Positions 61,202-64,000 of a stretch of DNA of 64,000 nucleotides are shown piece by piece (the first letter of the stretch is position 1; each line of letters begins with the position of its first letter). The position numbers were made by a program, and so were the translations under genes. The stretch is from Ekhidna sp051379705 (GTDB lineage: Bacteria; Bacteroidota; Bacteroidia; Cytophagales; Cyclobacteriaceae). Where the stretch lies: the NCBI RefSeq assembly GCF_051379705.1, contig NZ_CP179868.1:3844001-3908000 (forward strand). Reading direction: 5' to 3'. The notes below the pieces were generated by a model. That model was not told where the DNA came from and made no database searches. It worked only from the letters and a program-made list of their open reading frames with translations.

Positions 61202-61430
61202 CAACGTCCAGATATGGCGCTGTGGCCTCTGAGCTTAATTAATTGCGATGAAATTAGCGAATCTGCCGGTGCATTCAAAGTATCAAGTAAGCACTGCGCC
61301 ATGAAGATCAAAAACTCCCACGAGGAGAAGAAGGCAGAAAGCACTTCAGTTTTCTGGCGGCTGATAAGCGGGATGTTTTGCAGACACTTGGTAGATGACT
61401 AAGTAAGGCCATGCGCAATATCGCTTGTTA
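61202..61430 (-). repeat. attC-like site C (229 nt)
   Basis: Minus strand starts TAACAAGCGATATTGCGCATGGCC (shown in two parts: TAACAAGCG, then ATATTGCGCATGGCC) and ends GGCCACAGCGCCATAT, CTGGACGTTG. The spacer asymmetry is 5 vs 6 nt next to AAC/GTT, exactly the classical attC arrangement. Its first TAA is also the stop codon of the gene at 61428. Inner blocks (GCACCGGCAGATTC; CAGTGCTTTCTGC in sites D/C with small differences) are shared with sites D and E. Confidence 0.87.
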
Positions 61431-62027
61431 GCGGTTTTCCATTTTCATTGGTTCGATAGAAGATTGTTCAGTTCGCACACGTTCTGGATTTCGTTTGATT
61501 GTTCGTTCGGTTAGGTAGATCTTAAGTGGGATAATTGGAGCCATCAAACAACCATAGTTGTCCAGATAATCTTGTTTTATTGGAATAGTGTTTTCTTTAC
61601 CCTCTTGCATCCAAATACATTCAGTCTTAATTCTTTTGTTGTTAAGGTAAGTTGTTCGTTCACTCCATCCACGTTCGATGGGTATGGCTAACCAGTCCTC
61701 AAGTTCGTTTATATGTTTCTGGTTAAAAGTTGAACCTTGTCCATCGAATCCGTAAGCGTTGTTTTTGTTCCCGTTAGATAGTTCGGGAGATTCGGAATTG
61801 TTAAAGTGCACGTCAAAAAGTTCAACATATTTGATTCCATCAATGTGAGTACGAAAGATAATTTCAGTATCAGATGATTCATCCGCAATTGTTATACGGT
61901 AACTCTCTAAGAACTTGTCATCCTTATCTATCTGGTCAACTTTAAAAGTTGGGTCAACCATGAATTTTTGTTCGAGGTAGTCTTTCCAGTTGGTGATTTC
62001 GGTTTTATTAAGGTAAACTGGTTTCAT
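61428..62027 (-). CDS. cassette gene: soluble hypothetical protein
   Basis: 199 residues, no family recognised. Charged, mostly strand-like sequence with KWDYLEQKFMVDPTFKVDQ-type helices (WKDYLEQKF), FGFDGQGSTFNQ and a Thr/Arg-rich end (LTERTIKRNPERVRTEQ). No signal or membrane helix. It is alone in the 61205-62047 cassette; its stop codon TAA is the TAAC of site C, and its start is 17 bp from site D. Confidence 0.65.
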   Translation of the reverse strand: MKPVYLNKTEITNWKDYLEQKFMVDPTFKVDQIDKDDKFLESYRITIADESSDTEIIFRTHIDGIKYVELFDVHFNNSESPELSNGNKNNAYGFDGQGSTFNQKHINELEDWLAIPIERGWSERTTYLNNKRIKTECIWMQEGKENTIPIKQDYLDNYGCLMAPIIPLKIYLTERTIKRNPERVRTEQSSIEPMKMENR

Positions 62028-62044
62028 GGTGCGAGGATTACCGC

Positions 62045-62271
62045 TAACGATCAGCTAGCAGGAGTGCGCCCCGAGCTTAGCAAGTTCCGATAAAACTAAT
62101 GAATCTGCCGGTGCTCACAAAGTATCCAGAATGCACTGCATTCAGAAAGAGAAAAATCCTGCAAGCCAAACTCAGCAGAAAGCACTGTCGTTTCCCAGCG
62201 GCAGATCATGGTGATTTTCGCACTGAATTCAACAGATAACCACTTTGGCGCATTCGTGCTAGCAATTGTTG
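62045..62271 (-). repeat. attC-like site D (227 nt)
   Basis: Minus strand starts CCAACAATTGCTAGCACGA and ends CTGCTAGCTGATCGTTAGCG; paired GCTAGC/GCGCC arms with a 4 vs 5 nt unequal spacer. It resembles classical attC text (AACAATT...; ...GCGTTAG). Eight bp separate its start from the stop of the gene at 62279; the next gene starts 17 bp beyond. Confidence 0.87.
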
Positions 62272-62278
62272 GCGATAG

Positions 62279-62740
62279 TTACTTTAGTTTTCCTCTCCAA
62301 ATTAGAATTGAGAAAGACAAGAAAAGTAGAAATCCAGCACTTCCAATTGTTGCTGTGGCTATACTTTTTTTATGGAAATCTGAGTGTTCGATAATTGTGA
62401 TGTCGTTAGAAATCAATTCAACTATGTCGTAATCGTCATGAGTTACTTTGATGGTATTTTGCTTGTTCTTATCTAGAAGTGAGACAATTCTTGAGTAGTC
62501 TTGATCTTTTCTATAAAATTCAAATTTTAGTTTAGGACTAACAGTTTCAAGATAGAAGACCTGACTAGTCCATCTTCTTGTAAAAACTGAAGTTTTGATT
62601 ACAGAGTCTACATAATAACTATCAATTGTACATTCAGCCGTATCAAATTGGCTTGTTAGTTGAATAATACCCTTAATTGCTAACGCTAGAAGTAAGCAGG
62701 AAAAGCCAAAAGTGACTAGGGAACCTATGATTCTCTTCAT
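62279..62740 (-). CDS. cassette gene: two-helix membrane protein
   Basis: 153 residues with membrane helices near the ends (LVTFGFSCLLLALAIKGII at the start; GSAGFLLFLSFSILIW near the C-terminus) and a beta-rich domain between (TAECTIDSYYVDSVIKTSVF; TIKVTHDDYDIVELI), resembling DUF3592-like membrane proteins. Function unknown. It is the second gene of the 62048-63425 cassette, 24 bp after the first. Confidence 0.62.
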   Translation of the reverse strand: MKRIIGSLVTFGFSCLLLALAIKGIIQLTSQFDTAECTIDSYYVDSVIKTSVFTRRWTSQVFYLETVSPKLKFEFYRKDQDYSRIVSLLDKNKQNTIKVTHDDYDIVELISNDITIIEHSDFHKKSIATATIGSAGFLLFLSFSILIWRGKLK

Positions 62741-62764
62741 TGGGTAGTGTTAAGTTAATTGTGA

Positions 62765-63400
62765 TTACATTTTGCTTTTCATTACAAGTTGGTAGCCAAT
62801 TAGTTGAAATAGCACCAATGGAATGTAAAGAAGTAAGGCTGAGTCAAAGCCTTTAAATGTAATGTAGGGGATCATTACTAAGCCAAGAGCTATCAATATG
62901 AAAGTGTTAACACGATAAGCAATTGCTAACCAACCACGTCGTTTCCAGACAACCCAGCTATCAATTTGTTCAGCTGTCGTATGAGTCTTCAAAAAGTCAA
63001 TAAATTCTGTTGAATCCTTCTTTAGGAGTTTGGCTGTTCCGATCGGAATTTGACGTTGGTCAGTTTGCAGTTCTTTCAGCAGAATTTGTTCGTTGATAAC
63101 AAGAGTTCGAATGTCACTGAGTTGGAGTGGTTCAATTGGTTTATAGTTAAAAAGTAACTTTTTATTCCATCGAAAGTGCAGGGTCTGATTTTTAATTTTT
63201 ATAGTTAACCGACCAATGGAAATATAAAACAAGCTTAGACCAATCAAGGCTATGATTGAAATACCAATAATCCAGTTTAGTGGGTGTATAGCTCTCAAAA
63301 AGAGAATTGAAAAGAAGGCAGAAAGTACCATCACTGGCATGGTGAAAATTACCAGTAGAATTCGACTTTGTCTAAAAATTGTTAGTTGAAACTCTTGCAT
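62765..63400 (-). CDS. cassette gene: membrane protein with PH-like central domain
   Basis: 211 residues from ATG 63400 (a TTG 15 bp upstream exists). Four membrane helices in two pairs (MPVMVLSAFFSILFLRAI, IIGISIIALIGLSLFYI; VNTFILIALGLVMIPYI, LLYIPLVLFQLIGYQLV) flank a soluble middle (TIKIKNQTLHFRWNKKLLFN; SDIRTLVINEQIL; KKDSTEFIDFLKTH) that looks PH-like. No named family. It leads the two-gene 62048-63425 cassette. Confidence 0.62.
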   Translation of the reverse strand: MQEFQLTIFRQSRILLVIFTMPVMVLSAFFSILFLRAIHPLNWIIGISIIALIGLSLFYISIGRLTIKIKNQTLHFRWNKKLLFNYKPIEPLQLSDIRTLVINEQILLKELQTDQRQIPIGTAKLLKKDSTEFIDFLKTHTTAEQIDSWVVWKRRGWLAIAYRVNTFILIALGLVMIPYITFKGFDSALLLYIPLVLFQLIGYQLVMKSKM

Positions 63401-63422
63401 TCGATCTGGCACCAATTATCGC

Positions 63423-63651
63423 CAACGCTCAGCTAGCGGGCGGATGTCCCGAACTGAGCAATTTCTGATAAAACTAGCGAACCTGAACCACACGCACAAA
63501 ACGGTCTATAAAAAGCTGCGTTCACCCAGACATCCGCCAGAACTGCCTACAGTTCTTCAACGAACAGAAACTCACAGAAGGGAAGGGGAGCGGTAAGTTC
63601 CTGAGATAATTGCTAGCAGCAGTCTGACATCTGCATCGCTAGCGCTTGTTA
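63423..63651 (-). repeat. attC-like site E (229 nt)
   Basis: Minus strand starts CTAACAAGCGCTAGCGATG and ends CCGCTAGCTGAGCGTTGGCG; arms AGATGTC/GACAT, GCTAGC/GCTAGC with unequal spacers next to AAC/GTT. It has the same length as site C and shares the inner TTCGCTAGTTTTATC block. It lies 10 bp past the stop of the last, partial gene. Confidence 0.87.
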
Positions 63652-63661
63652 GTAGACGTCT

Positions 63662-64000
63662 TTAGTTTTTCTTTTTCCAAGTTTTGAATCCAACAACATC
63701 CTTTCTTATCCGTTTGCGCCAATCTTTCCCGAAATTCTGTTGAAGGTGTTCAAAGACAACACTATCATAGGCTTCTGCAACATCTTGTTCAGGCCCAACG
63801 CAACCAAATTCGTAGTACAGAACTGAGAAGTTCTTCTCAAAATCTGAGTCAGTTGAGTAAACAGTTGGAGCCTCACCACTATGAAGAATGAGATAGATTT
63901 CTCCGTTAGCAATGTCATCGTTAGCAAATCTATTGGCAGCATCAGGAGAATCGGTGAATATTAGTTTACTTATTCCACTTCCTTCGAACTTAGCGTTAAT
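63662..64000 (-). CDS. cassette gene, C-terminal part (runs off the right edge)
   Basis: 113 codons reading leftward from the edge to a TAA at 63662-63664. The protein part contains FEGSGISKLIFTDSPDAANR, GEIYLILHSGEAPTVYST, and FGKDWRKRIRKDVVG near a basic end (KTWKKKN). No family recognised. Its stop lies 10 bp before attC-like site E, which makes it the next cassette of the array, extending right of the window. Confidence 0.6.
   Translation of the reverse strand: MNAKFEGSGISKLIFTDSPDAANRFANDDIANGEIYLILHSGEAPTVYSTDSDFEKNFSVLYYEFGCVGPEQDVAEAYDSVVFEHLQQNFGKDWRKRIRKDVVGFKTWKKKN

Larger units (their letters stand above)
58505..64000 (-). mobile_element. integron-like gene cassette array without visible integrase (CALIN-like)
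   Basis: Six gene-bearing units, all on the minus strand, are separated by five attC-like imperfect hairpins (58731, 59467, 61202, 62045 and 63423). Predicted cassettes: 58734-59469, 59470-61204, 61205-62047, 62048-63425 and a last one beyond the edge; the terminal unit at 58505-58733 has lost its far site to a REP. In each complete cassette the bases right after the starting GTT are the reverse complement of those before the closing AAC (9-10 bp). No tyrosine recombinase/integrase is visible in the window. Evidence is structural, read from sequence; mobility is inference. Confidence 0.82.

Noticed and set aside
61093..61402. Frames on both strands across site C
   Set aside because: They are translations of the attC-like hairpin and share their text with sites D and E, which do not conserve the frames.
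62208..62432. 74-codon plus-strand frame
   Set aside because: It runs from site D into the antisense of the cassette gene at 62279.
58731..63651. The five hairpins as ordinary terminators or MITEs
   Set aside because: They are 111-229 nt with unequal unpaired spacers, no T-run, and their outer flanks match across genes, not within the hairpin or as direct repeats.
63706..63942. 78-codon minus-strand frame
   Set aside because: A shadow of the partial gene at 63662-64000, whose frame is open to the edge and ends properly before site E.
58505..64000. Integron integrase within the array
   Set aside because: No reading frame in the region shows the tyrosine recombinase RxxHxR...Y pattern; it may lie outside the window or be absent.

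Overview
The window looks like the chromosome of a marine-type member of Bacteroidota, probably of the Cytophagales. This is judged from gene content, not from a marker gene. It carries a TonB-dependent receptor with a carboxypeptidase-like N-terminal domain, SprB-like repeat lipoproteins, DUF2911/DUF3127/DUF2452/DUF5777/DUF6261 proteins, a single-chain PurL, TAnnTTTG-type -7 promoter boxes, and a prs-rplY-pth neighbourhood.

Layout. 0-4.1 kb: a truncated TPR protein, then pth, a GIY-YIG-like gene, rplY, prs and tRNA-Gln(UUG), all on the minus strand, with three related hairpin terminators. 4.2-8.2 kb: two AraC-type regulators, an exported HEXXH protein and a dienelactone-hydrolase-like protein. 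8.2-13.4 kb: purL, a TlpA-like thioredoxin and an alpha/beta hydrolase. 13.4-20.3 kb: a tetR-tolC-hlyD-RND drug-efflux operon behind a perfect 28-bp palindrome. 20.3-23 kb: a membrane metallophosphoesterase and a YihY/BrkB protein. 23-30.8 kb: a Sia-type partner-switching signalling island (SiaB-like kinase, SiaC-like phosphoprotein, SiaA-like PP2C phosphatase) interleaved with a histidine kinase and a response regulator that carries a degenerate PP2C domain. 30.9-33.3 kb: small conserved DUF genes. 33.4-37.4 kb: two paralogous lipoproteins with SprB-like repeats and a CX4CH haem motif, YceI, a DUF5777 barrel and another outer-membrane protein. 37.4-44.2 kb: a TonB receptor, a YheT hydrolase, MsrB, DinB, GNAT and LhgO. 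44.2-50.8 kb: an unusual VOC-VOC-cytochrome-cytochrome-rhodanese fusion, then a CusA/CusB-type metal efflux operon with a His-rich leader gene and no TolC.

From about 51 kb the DNA turns accessory: small membrane proteins, a class III nucleotide cyclase, duplicated repeat blocks, REP-like palindromes around a REP-associated tyrosine transposase, and a 13 x 41-bp tandem repeat.

The most striking structure is at 58.5-64 kb, continuing past the right edge. It is an array of cassettes all on the minus strand (one to three genes each), separated by five attC-like imperfect hairpins of two sizes (111 nt twice; 227-229 nt three times). Each hairpin begins 0-10 bp after a stop codon. The variable bases just after the GTT at the start of a cassette are the perfect reverse complement of those just before the AAC at the end of the same cassette (9-10 bp, in all four complete cassettes). 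That is the signature expected of units that circularise and insert by integron-type recombination. No integrase gene is visible, so this is a CALIN-like array. One cassette carries a three-gene, translationally coupled TIGR04255-unknown-HEPN operon, a candidate toxin-antitoxin or defence unit.
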